Source of the DNA: M3007 sp040397785
GTDB lineage: Bacteria > Bacteroidota > Bacteroidia > Chitinophagales > Saprospiraceae
Assembly: GCA_040397785.1 (NCBI GenBank)
Contig: JBBAVI010000016.1
Coordinates: 1 to 64,000 of the forward strand
Direction of reading: 5' to 3'
DNA: 64,000 bases
Positions 53,234 to 63,177 of the stretch are shown here, in pieces. Position 1 is the stretch's first letter. Every line of letters starts with the position of its first letter. The position numbers were made by a program, and so were the translations under genes. The notes beneath the pieces were generated by a model. The model saw nothing but the letters and a program-made list of their open reading frames with translations, made no database searches and had not been told where the DNA came from.

Positions 53234-54742
53234 ATGAGTGTTCGTGTTCGTTTTGCTCCTTCTCCTACCGGCGCGCTGCATATTGGCGGCGTCCGCACGG
53301 CTTTGTACAACTACTTGTTTGCGCGCAAACAGGGTGGTCAATTTTTGTTGCGTATCGAAGATACCGACCAAAATCGCTTTGTACCTGGTGCAGAGGATTA
53401 TATCATTGAAGCTTTGAAGTGGGTGGGCCTGGTTCCCGACGAAGGCGTCGGTTTTGGGGGTGATTATGGTCCCTACCGGCAAAGTGATCGCAAGGCCATT
53501 TACCTCGATTATGCCCTACAATTGGTGCAAAGGGGGCATGCTTATTATGCCTTTGATACGCCTGAAGCATTGGATGCTCGTCGGGAAAGCGAAGATAATT
53601 TTACCTATAACCAGTTTACAAGAACGGGTTTGAGCAATAGCCTGACACTTTCTGCGGAGGCCGTGCAACAACATCTGGATGCTGGTTTGCCCTATGTAAT
53701 TCGGTTAAAAGTAGCGCCCGATCAAGAAATTCGAATTCATGATTTGATTCGCGGAGAGGTTGTTTTTCAAAGTGCCGACGTTGACGATAAGGTTTTGCTC
53801 AAGGCGGATGGGATGCCAACGTATCATTTGGCCAACATCATTGACGACCACTTGATGAAAATAACCCACGTTATCCGGGGAGAGGAGTGGTTGCCCAGCA
53901 CAGCGCATCATGTTTTGTTGTATCAGGGATTTGGTTGGGAAGATACCATGCCACAATTTGCTCATTTGCCCTTGATTATGAAACCCGTGGGAAATGGTAA
54001 GTTGAGCAAGCGGGATGGTGCCAAATTTGGCATGCCCGTATTTCCGCTCAATTGGGAAGGTGCAACAGAAGAAGATCATTTTCCGGGTTTCCGGGAAGCG
54101 GGTTTTTTGCCCGAGGCGGTCGTTAATTTTTTAGCGTTGCTGGGCTGGCACCCGGAAGACGACCAGGAAATATTTACCCTTGAGCAACTGGTAGAAGCGT
54201 TTTCTGTAGGGCATATTAGTAAAAGTGGAGCCCGTTTTGATTATGAAAAAGCGAAATGGTTTAACCAGAAATATATTCAGGCAATGGATGCCGCTACCTT
54301 GGCAACCCACATTCGGCCACTCGCAGAAGCAAAGGGTTACGCGGTGTCGATAGAATATTTGCAGCAAGTAGCTGTTTTAATGAAAGAAAGGGTTACCTTT
54401 TTGCCTGATTTTGTGGAGCAGGGGTATTATCTGTTCGAACCGGTACGTTCATTTGACAGTGAAACCGTACAAAAAAAATGGTCGGAAACAGTAGCTGGAA
54501 TCTTTGTTGAACTACAAAGTTCGTTGGATAACATCGTGCCATTTGAGTCTGCCAACCTCGAAGAAAAGGTGAAGCAGTTTGTACAGGAAAAGGGTGCAAA
54601 ACCTGGCGACGTATTGCCGTTGTTGCGTATTGCGTTGGCGGGAACCATGAAAGGGCCCGCTGTTTTTGATATGGCAGTAGCCCTTGGAAGCGCGGAAACA
54701 ATGGCGCGTTTGAAGCGATTTGTCGAAACTTTTAATAAATAA
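53234..54742 (+). CDS. gltX: Glutamate--tRNA ligase
   Basis: A 502-residue class I aminoacyl-tRNA synthetase. VRVRFAPSPTGALHIGGVRT holds the HIGH-type motif and KLSKRDGAKFG the KMSKS motif (about 255). The C-terminal anticodon-binding domain is present at normal length. It charges tRNA-Glu, possibly also tRNA-Gln for later amidation. The conserved N-terminus fixes ATG 53234. A 65-residue small gene follows after 19 bases. Confidence 0.95.
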   Translation: MSVRVRFAPSPTGALHIGGVRTALYNYLFARKQGGQFLLRIEDTDQNRFVPGAEDYIIEALKWVGLVPDEGVGFGGDYGPYRQSDRKAIYLDYALQLVQRGHAYYAFDTPEALDARRESEDNFTYNQFTRTGLSNSLTLSAEAVQQHLDAGLPYVIRLKVAPDQEIRIHDLIRGEVVFQSADVDDKVLLKADGMPTYHLANIIDDHLMKITHVIRGEEWLPSTAHHVLLYQGFGWEDTMPQFAHLPLIMKPVGNGKLSKRDGAKFGMPVFPLNWEGATEEDHFPGFREAGFLPEAVVNFLALLGWHPEDDQEIFTLEQLVEAFSVGHISKSGARFDYEKAKWFNQKYIQAMDAATLATHIRPLAEAKGYAVSIEYLQQVAVLMKERVTFLPDFVEQGYYLFEPVRSFDSETVQKKWSETVAGIFVELQSSLDNIVPFESANLEEKVKQFVQEKGAKPGDVLPLLRIALAGTMKGPAVFDMAVALGSAETMARLKRFVETFNK

Positions 54743-54761
54743 TCCACTCTAAATCATTCGG

Positions 54762-54959
54762 ATGAAAAAGAAGCCCAAAACGGAGAAGAAGCCCAAAGCA
54801 GCAGTGAACCCAGTGGAAGATATTGAAATCAAGGTCAATGCGCTTGGTCAAGTTGAAAAGAATTTTGAGGTAGAGCAGATCATTCAGTTTTTGAACGAAA
54901 ATGTGCCCGATAAAAAATTATCTGGCGAAGAAAAACGCGCTTTGCGAATTACAACCTGA
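54762..54959 (+). CDS. Small Lys-rich protein of unknown function
   Basis: 65 residues: a basic N-terminus (MKKKPKTEKKPKAA) and a mixed-charge helix-rich remainder (VEQIIQFLNENVPDKKL). I recognise no family. It follows gltX by 19 bases on the same strand, with an in-frame ATG, so it is probably translated as the second cistron. Confidence 0.6.
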   Translation: MKKKPKTEKKPKAAVNPVEDIEIKVNALGQVEKNFEVEQIIQFLNENVPDKKLSGEEKRALRITT

Positions 54960-54974
54960 TCGGATAATCTGGTA

Positions 54975-55004
54975 ATTTGTATCCCGCAAATTTGTATCCC
55001 GCAA
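54975..55004. repeat. Tandem duplication of a 15-bp unit
   Basis: ATTTGTATCCCGCAA occurs twice in a row, between the small gene and the giant T9SS gene. Confidence 0.85.
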
Positions 55005-55148
55005 TCGGCCAAAAGTCGGTTTAAAGTGCCATGAAGACTGCAAAGCCAAGGCATTTTCAGGTATTTTAATCAACTTAATCCACTAATACGAACATATCCC
55101 TTGATCTCGATGGGCCCAAATCACCTATCGAAACAGCTCTACGTCTGT

Positions 55149-58100
55149 ATGACAAACCGGTTACACCATTGCTTTCGGTCCTTACTGCTGCCGATCAGTA
55201 TGGGCCTATTTTTAGCACAGTCGAACCGACTGGATGCGCAAACCAGTTTTTTCAATTTTACACCGCCTGCAAACACCATCATTGCGGTCGGGGTGGATTG
55301 TGCTGCCTCCCTGGCATCAGGCGGATTGGCAACGCCCGTTGTTACTTCCACCGTTGGGGCCAATATTACTTCCTCCGCGTTCGATCCCGTTGCATCCGGT
55401 TACCTGTATACCGACCCTTGGCCTGCACCCTACAACACCTTAATCGTGAGCTGGAAGGTCACAGACGACCAGGGTCATACGGCCAATTTTATATATACGG
55501 TTTCTATTCTGGATGTTACACCACCGGTATTTAATACGACGGCTTTCCCAACACCGCTCCAGTTGAGCTCGGTATTGCAAGTTCCCACAGATACCAATAT
55601 TCCAGTCAATGATAATTGCACTGGACCCTCAAATCTGGTGCGTTCCTTTACGGAAACAACCCGACCCGATACTTGTGCTGCAGGTACTTTCACGCGTACC
55701 TGGACCGCCGCCGATGCTTCCGGAAATACGGCTACTTATACCCAAACGATCATCATTTACCAGGATACCCTTCCGCCAAGCATTTCTGTTTTTCCACAAA
55801 ATGGTGCAGCATCCTGTACCCAATTAAACACAGCCTATCCCGCCTGGTTAGCAACGCAAATGGCAAACTTTACAGCATCGGATCCTTCGGGTATTCAGGC
55901 GCTGACCAATAACGCACCGGCTAGTTTTCCTCCAGGATGTAAAGTTCCAATATTGGTAACCTTTCGGGCAATTGATAATTGTGGGATCGCCAATCCCACA
56001 ACGGCCATTTTTTCTACTGCCGACAACCAGCCACCTGTTATTTTAGGGGCGCCCAAAGACACGGTCGCCTATTGCACGAGCGTGGCAAGCCCACTCAATG
56101 CATTGGGAAATTGGATCAATAAAAAAGGCTATTTACAAACTATAGATTCCTGTACCGAGCAAAACCTGCTGCAATATGAAATGAAAATTGGCGGGTTAGT
56201 GCGTGATTCGGCACAGGTAGTTGCCGCCTTGTTGGCTTCTTATGCCAATGGTTGTATGAATATGACCATTGGCGGTATCGATTATCCCAAAGTAAGGGGA
56301 AAAGTGACCGTCACCTTTTCGGTAAAAGATGCCTGTGGAAATACGGCTACTGCCGGGACGGCTACTTTTGGTGTAATTGATACCGTACCCCCCGTCATTT
56401 CGGGCGTAAATACCACCGAGTTATGCGGTGGTAATGACAATGCTGCCTTGGTTGCCTGGATTAATGCAAAGGGTAATGCAACCGTCACAGACGGATGTTC
56501 GGGTACGAGTTGGACGAATTTTAGTTGGGTAACATCAAACGGACAAATGGGCACAGGCAACTTTGTAACAGGGCCATTTCCCTTGGTATCGCCCTACCAA
56601 TGCAACTGGTGGGTAGATGTTTCGTTTCGTGCTACCGATGATTGTGGCAATATAAATCAACGCACCCTCCGTTTTCAAATTTTTGACAATGTAAAACCCG
56701 TCATCGCAGGCTTCCCGCCAATATTGACCTTGCCCTGCACCAGTCCCAATCCCACCCTTTCTCCTGCGTTTGTGAGCGACAATTGTGATACCAGTATGTT
56801 GATCACCTACACAGCGGTCAATTCAGATACTATTTGCATTGGTTCCTATAAACGGCTGATCACCTGGTATGCTACCGATGATTGTGGCAATACTGGTTCT
56901 GCGACCCAAACGATTCAGGTACGTGATACCGTTGGGCCGGTGTTTACTTTGATCCCGCCTGCGATAACCATCCGGTGCGATACATTTGTGTTGCCTGCGG
57001 CCCCAATTCAAGGACAAAATATCCAGGCAACCGATGCTTGTAGTCCCGTAATCAGTATTACCACCCAGGTTGTTTCAGGGCAAAATCCCAATCCTGCATT
57101 GTGCAGCCACTACGCCTATGGTATTACCCGCATTTTTACCGCCACCGATGCGTGTGGAAATACTCGGACAGCCACCCAAGTGATTAGTGTAATTGACAAT
57201 TTGGGGCCAAATGTTTACGGATACAGTGACACCACGGCGGTATGCGAAAAATTGCCACCGCTGCCTTCACCCACAGGCATCGACCTATGCAGTGGAGTTA
57301 CCGCGCCACCCACCATGTACCAGGAAATTATTGTGGCTGGATCCTGCCCGGATCAATATACCCGCGTGCGGTATTGGCAGGCTAGTGATGTATGTGGAAA
57401 TACTGCAACTTTTACCCAAAATATACATATAATCGATACTGTTGCACCTATATTAACGGGTATCCCGGCTAATATTACAGTGGCCTGTAACAATATTCCA
57501 GTGCCAACCAACAGCGGCAACTTTGGCAAATCGGATAATTGTGATAATAATGTCAGCATCGCTTTCCTTGAATATGAGGTGCGCGATCCAGATTTAAACA
57601 GTTGTGCACATTGGACGAATTATCAAATTAAGCGCGAATGGACGGCCAGTGATAATTGCAGCAACGAGCGGGTGTACACCCAAACCATCACGGTAGAAGA
57701 TAACACGGGTCCGGTAATCGTTGCCCCCAATACCATTTCCCTACCATCGGATATCAATGTGTGCGGTGCCAACCTCGTTGTGCCAGCACCAATATCGCTC
57801 TATGATGATTGCACAACGCAGTATGCCACCTACAATTTAAAAGATACCGCCCTGTTGATACTCACAGGTGGCGGTAATCCATTCAATACCCCCGTCGATA
57901 CGATTGTTTTTCAGTGGTCGCAGCCCAATTTGCCGCCATTTGAGCCGGTGGTCAATGCGGCATCTTTTACGGTATTGATTGACAATGCTGATATTAATAG
58001 CGTCAGTGAGTTTTTTAATATTTACGGAGAAGGCGGCGAAAATTTAGGTAAAACAGATCCAATTATTACGCCAGTATCCTGCACCTCGGTGGTGAAAGTA

Positions 58101-61100
58101 TTTACCATTCCGGCCAATTTGCTCAATGTCTGGATGGCGGATGGCGATTTAAAAATTCGCCTTGTAACCAATGGGACGGGCAATGCTGCGATAAACCCCA
58201 CTTGTCCAAATGGCCGGGTGCGTTGTTCCTTGTTGTACCAAACAAGTACGCAATATGTGCCCGTTGATTTGACGTATTCTATTGATAATCAGCCCGCCCA
58301 ACCATTTCCTCCGAGCACGGGTGCATTTTTTGATGTGGGCAGCCACACGGTTGTGTATAAAGCGACGGATTGTGCGGGAAATACAACAACCGTAAGTGCG
58401 TCCATCGTAATCGATGATAATCAGCCGCCCCAAATCACCGCGCCTGCTCCGATTACACAATATATTGGCGCTGGAAATTGTACCGTTACCTTACCCTTGC
58501 CGTTTCCGACGATTTTTGAAAATTGCGATGTTTCGGGTGTACTTGAGCGCGCATCTGCTACCCTTCCGATTCAGTTTGAATATGACCCGGATGCAGACAC
58601 TATACCGATTTCGATTGTTTTGCCAATTAATGGGCTTATTCCTAATGCAATTACATCGGGCCGTTTGCGCATCCGTTTTCGGGGTGATAATGGAGATACA
58701 GGTGAGTTTTTTAACATTAACGACGAATTTGGCCAGCCACTTCCATCGGTTACCCAATTGGGGCCCAAACCATTGGAGTGTACGACGACTTATGCGGAAA
58801 CCGTCATTTCGGTGTCTGCCAACAACATTAACAATTGGGCACAGAACGGAAACACCTTTTTTACTGCGATCCCTAACAACAATGTATTTAACTTTCCGGA
58901 TGCGATCGGTAATTGCAATCCCTTATTGCCCGATAAAACGGATGGGATTAGTCGTATACAGGCCATCTTGGAATACAGCTATGCCGAAATAACGTACGAA
59001 ATCAGAAAGAACAACGCCTTGTACCTGCCGCCTGGACCATTGGTTGGCAATCAAACCAATGTAACCTTGGAGCCAGGGGTGTATCAGGTAAAATATGTTG
59101 TTTCGGATGACCATGGTTTGGAGGGTACCACAACATTTACGATTACCATACGGGACACCATCAAGCCCAAGGCTTTTTGTTTGCCCACCACCATTTCAAC
59201 GAATCCTTCCGGGTTACCGATTGATCATTATTTTTTACAGCCATCTACCATCAACAACGGCAGCACGGATAACTGCCCGGGTTCTCTGACCTTGCAGCTT
59301 TCGCAAACAGAATTTACCTGCAACATGGCGACGCCGCCAAATAATATTTATCCAATTACCCTAACTGTAACGGATGCATCAGGCAATACGGCCACTTGTA
59401 ACACGACGGTGCAAGTGATTATTGCCGATTTGAAACCGTATTACTTGCCGGTATGTGAAGGGGGGACCTTGCGTTTGTTTACGGATTCGGTGCTGACAGA
59501 TCCAAACAATATTTATTCTTTTTCCTGGAAAAACCCGGGTGGAACACCGGTTTTCCCTGGACAACGGAATCCTGTAAAGCCCAACGTACAGCTTTCAGAG
59601 GAAGGGATTTACAGCGTGTCTATAACAGGGTCTACGGGTTGTGTCGCGACGGGTGCGGTGGATGTGCGATTAACCAAACTGCCGGGTGTGCCTGAGTTGC
59701 AAACCAATACGCCCATTTGTGAAGGGGATAGCATCTATTTATCCACCATTTCAAACGGACAAAATATATGGTATAAATGGTATTCCGTAGCGCCCAGCGG
59801 CATTGCGACCTTACTGGATTCGACCCAGTCTTCTTTTTATGAAATTCCAAACCCCTTAGTCGGGAATTACAACTTTTATATGAAAGTATCGGCCGACGGG
59901 TGTTCTTCGGTGAATTCTCCGATTGCTTTGGTATTGGTCAAAGCCCGCCCATCCGCCGTAATTAATCCGCCTTCGAGTGCCAATGTGCGCGTTTGTTTTG
60001 GACAACCCATTGTTATCGGTACCAGTACCCAGGCACCTGGTATGACGTACGCCTGGAGTGGTCCGAACGGGTTTAACAGCAGCTTGCAATCTCCCCCGGC
60101 CATTTTATCAGCCAATTTTTCTAACGGCGGCACCTATAAGTTGATCACAACCGTTGATAACTGCGCGTCTATCCCCGATTTGGTAGAAATAAAAGTAGAT
60201 ACAACACCAACACAACCGGTTATTTCAGGCCAAAATGCCCTTTGTGTAGGAGGTACTACCACCTTAATAAGCAATGTGTTGGGTATTGGGTATATCTGGG
60301 AGCGTGTTAGCCCGGCCTTCCAAATTACGACCACCACCAATGCGCTGGTATTAAATAACCTTTCGCTGGCCGACAATGCTTGTTGGCGCTTGCGGGTCGT
60401 GCAGCAAAATTGCGCGTCCGATTGGTCGAATGATTTTTGCATTAATGTGAAAGCATACCCCGATGTAGCAGCGCCCCCCGAGATTGCAATTTGTAAAAAC
60501 GATACCCTCAAACTAACGGCTACCTCGAACCAGACGAACCTGCCGTTTTGGTCCTGGACCGGGCCAAGCAATTATTCAACCTTCCAACAAAACCCGATTA
60601 GAACCCCCGGCGAACCAGGCCTGTATAAGGTGATTGGCAAAAATGAAAATGGCTGCGCTGACTCTGCATCTGTAAAAGTAATTATCAGTCCGCAACCCAT
60701 CATTGATACCATTACCAATAATGCGCCGCTCTGTCCCGATGGAACATCCGACGCAACCCTAATCCCGGTGGTGACAAGTAATAGTTTACCGTTAATGTAT
60801 TGCTGGTACCGTCCCAATATTTCGCCTGAAAATCTGTTCTCGACCGATCCGATGCCAGTACTTACGGATGTTGCCGGGAAAGACAATGGTACTTATTTAT
60901 TAATTGTAAAAGATGCACTGGGCTGCGTTTCGGAAGCGGGTTCGACGACCATAAATGTGGGCAACCCACTTGATTTGCCCATCCTGAAATGGGGTAATAC
61001 CACCAATGATACCACCGTGTGTGCGGGTGCTGTTTTAAAACTTCGGGTTGAAAATGCTGGCTCTTATCAAATGCCAACCACCTATACCTGGACCGTTCCA

Positions 61101-63149
61101 TACAGTGCTACCCCGATTGTCACTTCGAATAATTTTATTGACATTCCGAGTGCACAAGTCAATCAAACCGGATTGTATCATGTACAGGTAAATGCCGCCA
61201 ACTGTTTGTCGCCGCTGTCCACCAGCATCCGACTTACGGTGAATCCCTTCCCGGTAGCGCCACTCCCACAATCTAATTCACCTGTTTGCGAAGGCGGAAC
61301 CTTAAATTTATGGGTGTCTAATCCGAATAGCAACCCGAACGCTCAATATTTCTGGACAGGACCTAATTTCAATCCGACGCAGCCAATTGCGAATCCGATG
61401 ATTAGCCCGGTCAATGAAAATAACCAAGGGCCTTATAACGTAAGAGTAACGTTAAATGGCTGTACCACTTTTGCAATAGAACCCATACTTGTGTTGATTG
61501 ATGCGTTACCCAAGCAACCGTTTATCCTGCCACCCGTTCCAACGCGTATCTGTAAAAGCGACCCAACGGCCATCATCAACCTAGTGGTAAGCATGCCCAC
61601 TTTAACCCAAGGCGCTCAATATACCTGGATTCATGTTGAACAAAACGATACCATCGCGGGTCCGTTGCCCTCTGGAAGTTTGTTAATTAGCAACCTGAAT
61701 CAGTTTTCACCGGGCACCCAAACCTTTAAAGTTATTGCCAATAAGGGCGGATGTAATTCTTTGTTTTCACAAACCGTCTCCGTAATACTTGATACCATTC
61801 CAGCAAACCAAGCGGATGCAGGGCCTTCTCCCCGCCTGTTGTGTACGCGGGATGTATTGCGTCTGAACGCCAGCACCCCCACCCAGGGTATTACCGGAAA
61901 ATGGACACAAGTTGGTACCCCGACACTTTCGATTGTCAATCCCGATGACCCAAAATCTACCTTGACTGGTTTTACAGCGGGAAATACATACACCTTTGTT
62001 TGGGCGATTAGCAATGGCGGTTGTACAAATTTTGACACCGATACTTCCGTAATCACCATGGTTGCGCCGGAAACAGCGAAAGTGCCCGAAACTTATATTA
62101 CAGCCTGTGCGGTAAACGCTGTTACTATTCAATCTTTTCAGGGTCAAAATACAAAAGGCCGCTGGACGCAAGATGAAAACCAGACCAATGTATTGATGAT
62201 CGGAATTTCAAATCCAGACAGTACCACCACCACAGTCTCCAACCTGGTTCCAGGTGGTAGTTATTTCTTCTATTGGGTATTGTCGGATATTGGGTGCGGC
62301 ATGGATTCTGTGCGGGTGCGGGTCGATAATTTTTCTGCCAAGCCTTATGCGGGCGCAGACCAAACGATTTGTAGAAACGAAGCAACGACCAAAGTGAGCG
62401 CAACGAAACTACAGGATTTTGAAACAGGATTGTGGACGAGCAGCAATCCCAATATTACCTTCACGCCGGCAACCAATGAGGTTTCAGTGGTGGGTAATTT
62501 GCAAACCGGACCCAATATTTTGTATTGGACCACCAACGGCGATACCTGCAAAAACAATGGGCGCGACACCGTCGTGATCAACTATCAATTGGCGCCCACG
62601 GCAGTAGCAGACATTATTGATGTAACCTACGGTGCTACCCAGTCAGCAAATTTGATCAGCAACGATATTTTGCCCAATGATTTTTCTGTAACCATTACCA
62701 CCGATCCAACAGACGGTACGCTGAAATTGATTTCCAATGGGGTATACACCTATCAAGCATCTGCTGGTTTTTCTGGCACCGATAAGTTGATTTATAAAGT
62801 GTGTAATACGTTTTGTCCAGATACTTGCAGTTTTGCGCAAGCCCAATTCATTATTGGAGAACCGGAAGATTGCATCATTCCAACCGTCATTACCCCCAAT
62901 AACGACAATGTAAATGAAACATTTATCATCCCGGCGTCCTGTTTTGTAGGAGAAGGTGTGGTGGATGTGGAAGTTAGTATTTACAACCAATGGGGCGATA
63001 TTGTGTACCATGCTGTCCAATACGACAATAACAACGGTTGGGATGGTAAATTAAATGGCGCGGACTTGCCAGTTGGAACCTACTTTTATGTAGTGGAAAT
63101 TCAGGATGGATCGAAACCCAAAACCGGATTTGTACTGATACAACGTTAA
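55149..63149 (+). CDS. Giant T9SS type B surface protein
   Basis: 2,666 residues from ATG 55149 (an ATG at 55110 in the same frame is possible; the frame opens with TTG at 55101). A signal peptide ends near NRLDAQ. The N-terminal half consists of HYR/Ig-like units with recurring 'DNCGN', 'TATDACGN' and 'VIDTVPPVI' motifs. The second half has PKD/Ig-like units with 'CEGGTL' and 'WTGPN' motifs. A cadherin-like VTYGATQSANLISNDILPND region precedes the C-terminal type B sorting domain (CIIPTVITPNNDNVNETFII to GFVLIQR). Adhesin or surface-layer roles are likely. It is followed 28 bases later by porP/sprF, its probable export or anchoring partner. Confidence 0.85.
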   Translation: MTNRLHHCFRSLLLPISMGLFLAQSNRLDAQTSFFNFTPPANTIIAVGVDCAASLASGGLATPVVTSTVGANITSSAFDPVASGYLYTDPWPAPYNTLIVSWKVTDDQGHTANFIYTVSILDVTPPVFNTTAFPTPLQLSSVLQVPTDTNIPVNDNCTGPSNLVRSFTETTRPDTCAAGTFTRTWTAADASGNTATYTQTIIIYQDTLPPSISVFPQNGAASCTQLNTAYPAWLATQMANFTASDPSGIQALTNNAPASFPPGCKVPILVTFRAIDNCGIANPTTAIFSTADNQPPVILGAPKDTVAYCTSVASPLNALGNWINKKGYLQTIDSCTEQNLLQYEMKIGGLVRDSAQVVAALLASYANGCMNMTIGGIDYPKVRGKVTVTFSVKDACGNTATAGTATFGVIDTVPPVISGVNTTELCGGNDNAALVAWINAKGNATVTDGCSGTSWTNFSWVTSNGQMGTGNFVTGPFPLVSPYQCNWWVDVSFRATDDCGNINQRTLRFQIFDNVKPVIAGFPPILTLPCTSPNPTLSPAFVSDNCDTSMLITYTAVNSDTICIGSYKRLITWYATDDCGNTGSATQTIQVRDTVGPVFTLIPPAITIRCDTFVLPAAPIQGQNIQATDACSPVISITTQVVSGQNPNPALCSHYAYGITRIFTATDACGNTRTATQVISVIDNLGPNVYGYSDTTAVCEKLPPLPSPTGIDLCSGVTAPPTMYQEIIVAGSCPDQYTRVRYWQASDVCGNTATFTQNIHIIDTVAPILTGIPANITVACNNIPVPTNSGNFGKSDNCDNNVSIAFLEYEVRDPDLNSCAHWTNYQIKREWTASDNCSNERVYTQTITVEDNTGPVIVAPNTISLPSDINVCGANLVVPAPISLYDDCTTQYATYNLKDTALLILTGGGNPFNTPVDTIVFQWSQPNLPPFEPVVNAASFTVLIDNADINSVSEFFNIYGEGGENLGKTDPIITPVSCTSVVKVFTIPANLLNVWMADGDLKIRLVTNGTGNAAINPTCPNGRVRCSLLYQTSTQYVPVDLTYSIDNQPAQPFPPSTGAFFDVGSHTVVYKATDCAGNTTTVSASIVIDDNQPPQITAPAPITQYIGAGNCTVTLPLPFPTIFENCDVSGVLERASATLPIQFEYDPDADTIPISIVLPINGLIPNAITSGRLRIRFRGDNGDTGEFFNINDEFGQPLPSVTQLGPKPLECTTTYAETVISVSANNINNWAQNGNTFFTAIPNNNVFNFPDAIGNCNPLLPDKTDGISRIQAILEYSYAEITYEIRKNNALYLPPGPLVGNQTNVTLEPGVYQVKYVVSDDHGLEGTTTFTITIRDTIKPKAFCLPTTISTNPSGLPIDHYFLQPSTINNGSTDNCPGSLTLQLSQTEFTCNMATPPNNIYPITLTVTDASGNTATCNTTVQVIIADLKPYYLPVCEGGTLRLFTDSVLTDPNNIYSFSWKNPGGTPVFPGQRNPVKPNVQLSEEGIYSVSITGSTGCVATGAVDVRLTKLPGVPELQTNTPICEGDSIYLSTISNGQNIWYKWYSVAPSGIATLLDSTQSSFYEIPNPLVGNYNFYMKVSADGCSSVNSPIALVLVKARPSAVINPPSSANVRVCFGQPIVIGTSTQAPGMTYAWSGPNGFNSSLQSPPAILSANFSNGGTYKLITTVDNCASIPDLVEIKVDTTPTQPVISGQNALCVGGTTTLISNVLGIGYIWERVSPAFQITTTTNALVLNNLSLADNACWRLRVVQQNCASDWSNDFCINVKAYPDVAAPPEIAICKNDTLKLTATSNQTNLPFWSWTGPSNYSTFQQNPIRTPGEPGLYKVIGKNENGCADSASVKVIISPQPIIDTITNNAPLCPDGTSDATLIPVVTSNSLPLMYCWYRPNISPENLFSTDPMPVLTDVAGKDNGTYLLIVKDALGCVSEAGSTTINVGNPLDLPILKWGNTTNDTTVCAGAVLKLRVENAGSYQMPTTYTWTVPYSATPIVTSNNFIDIPSAQVNQTGLYHVQVNAANCLSPLSTSIRLTVNPFPVAPLPQSNSPVCEGGTLNLWVSNPNSNPNAQYFWTGPNFNPTQPIANPMISPVNENNQGPYNVRVTLNGCTTFAIEPILVLIDALPKQPFILPPVPTRICKSDPTAIINLVVSMPTLTQGAQYTWIHVEQNDTIAGPLPSGSLLISNLNQFSPGTQTFKVIANKGGCNSLFSQTVSVILDTIPANQADAGPSPRLLCTRDVLRLNASTPTQGITGKWTQVGTPTLSIVNPDDPKSTLTGFTAGNTYTFVWAISNGGCTNFDTDTSVITMVAPETAKVPETYITACAVNAVTIQSFQGQNTKGRWTQDENQTNVLMIGISNPDSTTTTVSNLVPGGSYFFYWVLSDIGCGMDSVRVRVDNFSAKPYAGADQTICRNEATTKVSATKLQDFETGLWTSSNPNITFTPATNEVSVVGNLQTGPNILYWTTNGDTCKNNGRDTVVINYQLAPTAVADIIDVTYGATQSANLISNDILPNDFSVTITTDPTDGTLKLISNGVYTYQASAGFSGTDKLIYKVCNTFCPDTCSFAQAQFIIGEPEDCIIPTVITPNNDNVNETFIIPASCFVGEGVVDVEVSIYNQWGDIVYHAVQYDNNNGWDGKLNGADLPVGTYFYVVEIQDGSKPKTGFVLIQR

Positions 63150-63177
63150 AAAACCACGCCTTAACTAGCCGCTGTCT

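Noticed and set aside
53083..53310. N-terminal extension of the polysaccharide deacetylase into gltX
   Set aside because: It would overlap the conserved gltX start on the opposite strand and shows no family similarity.
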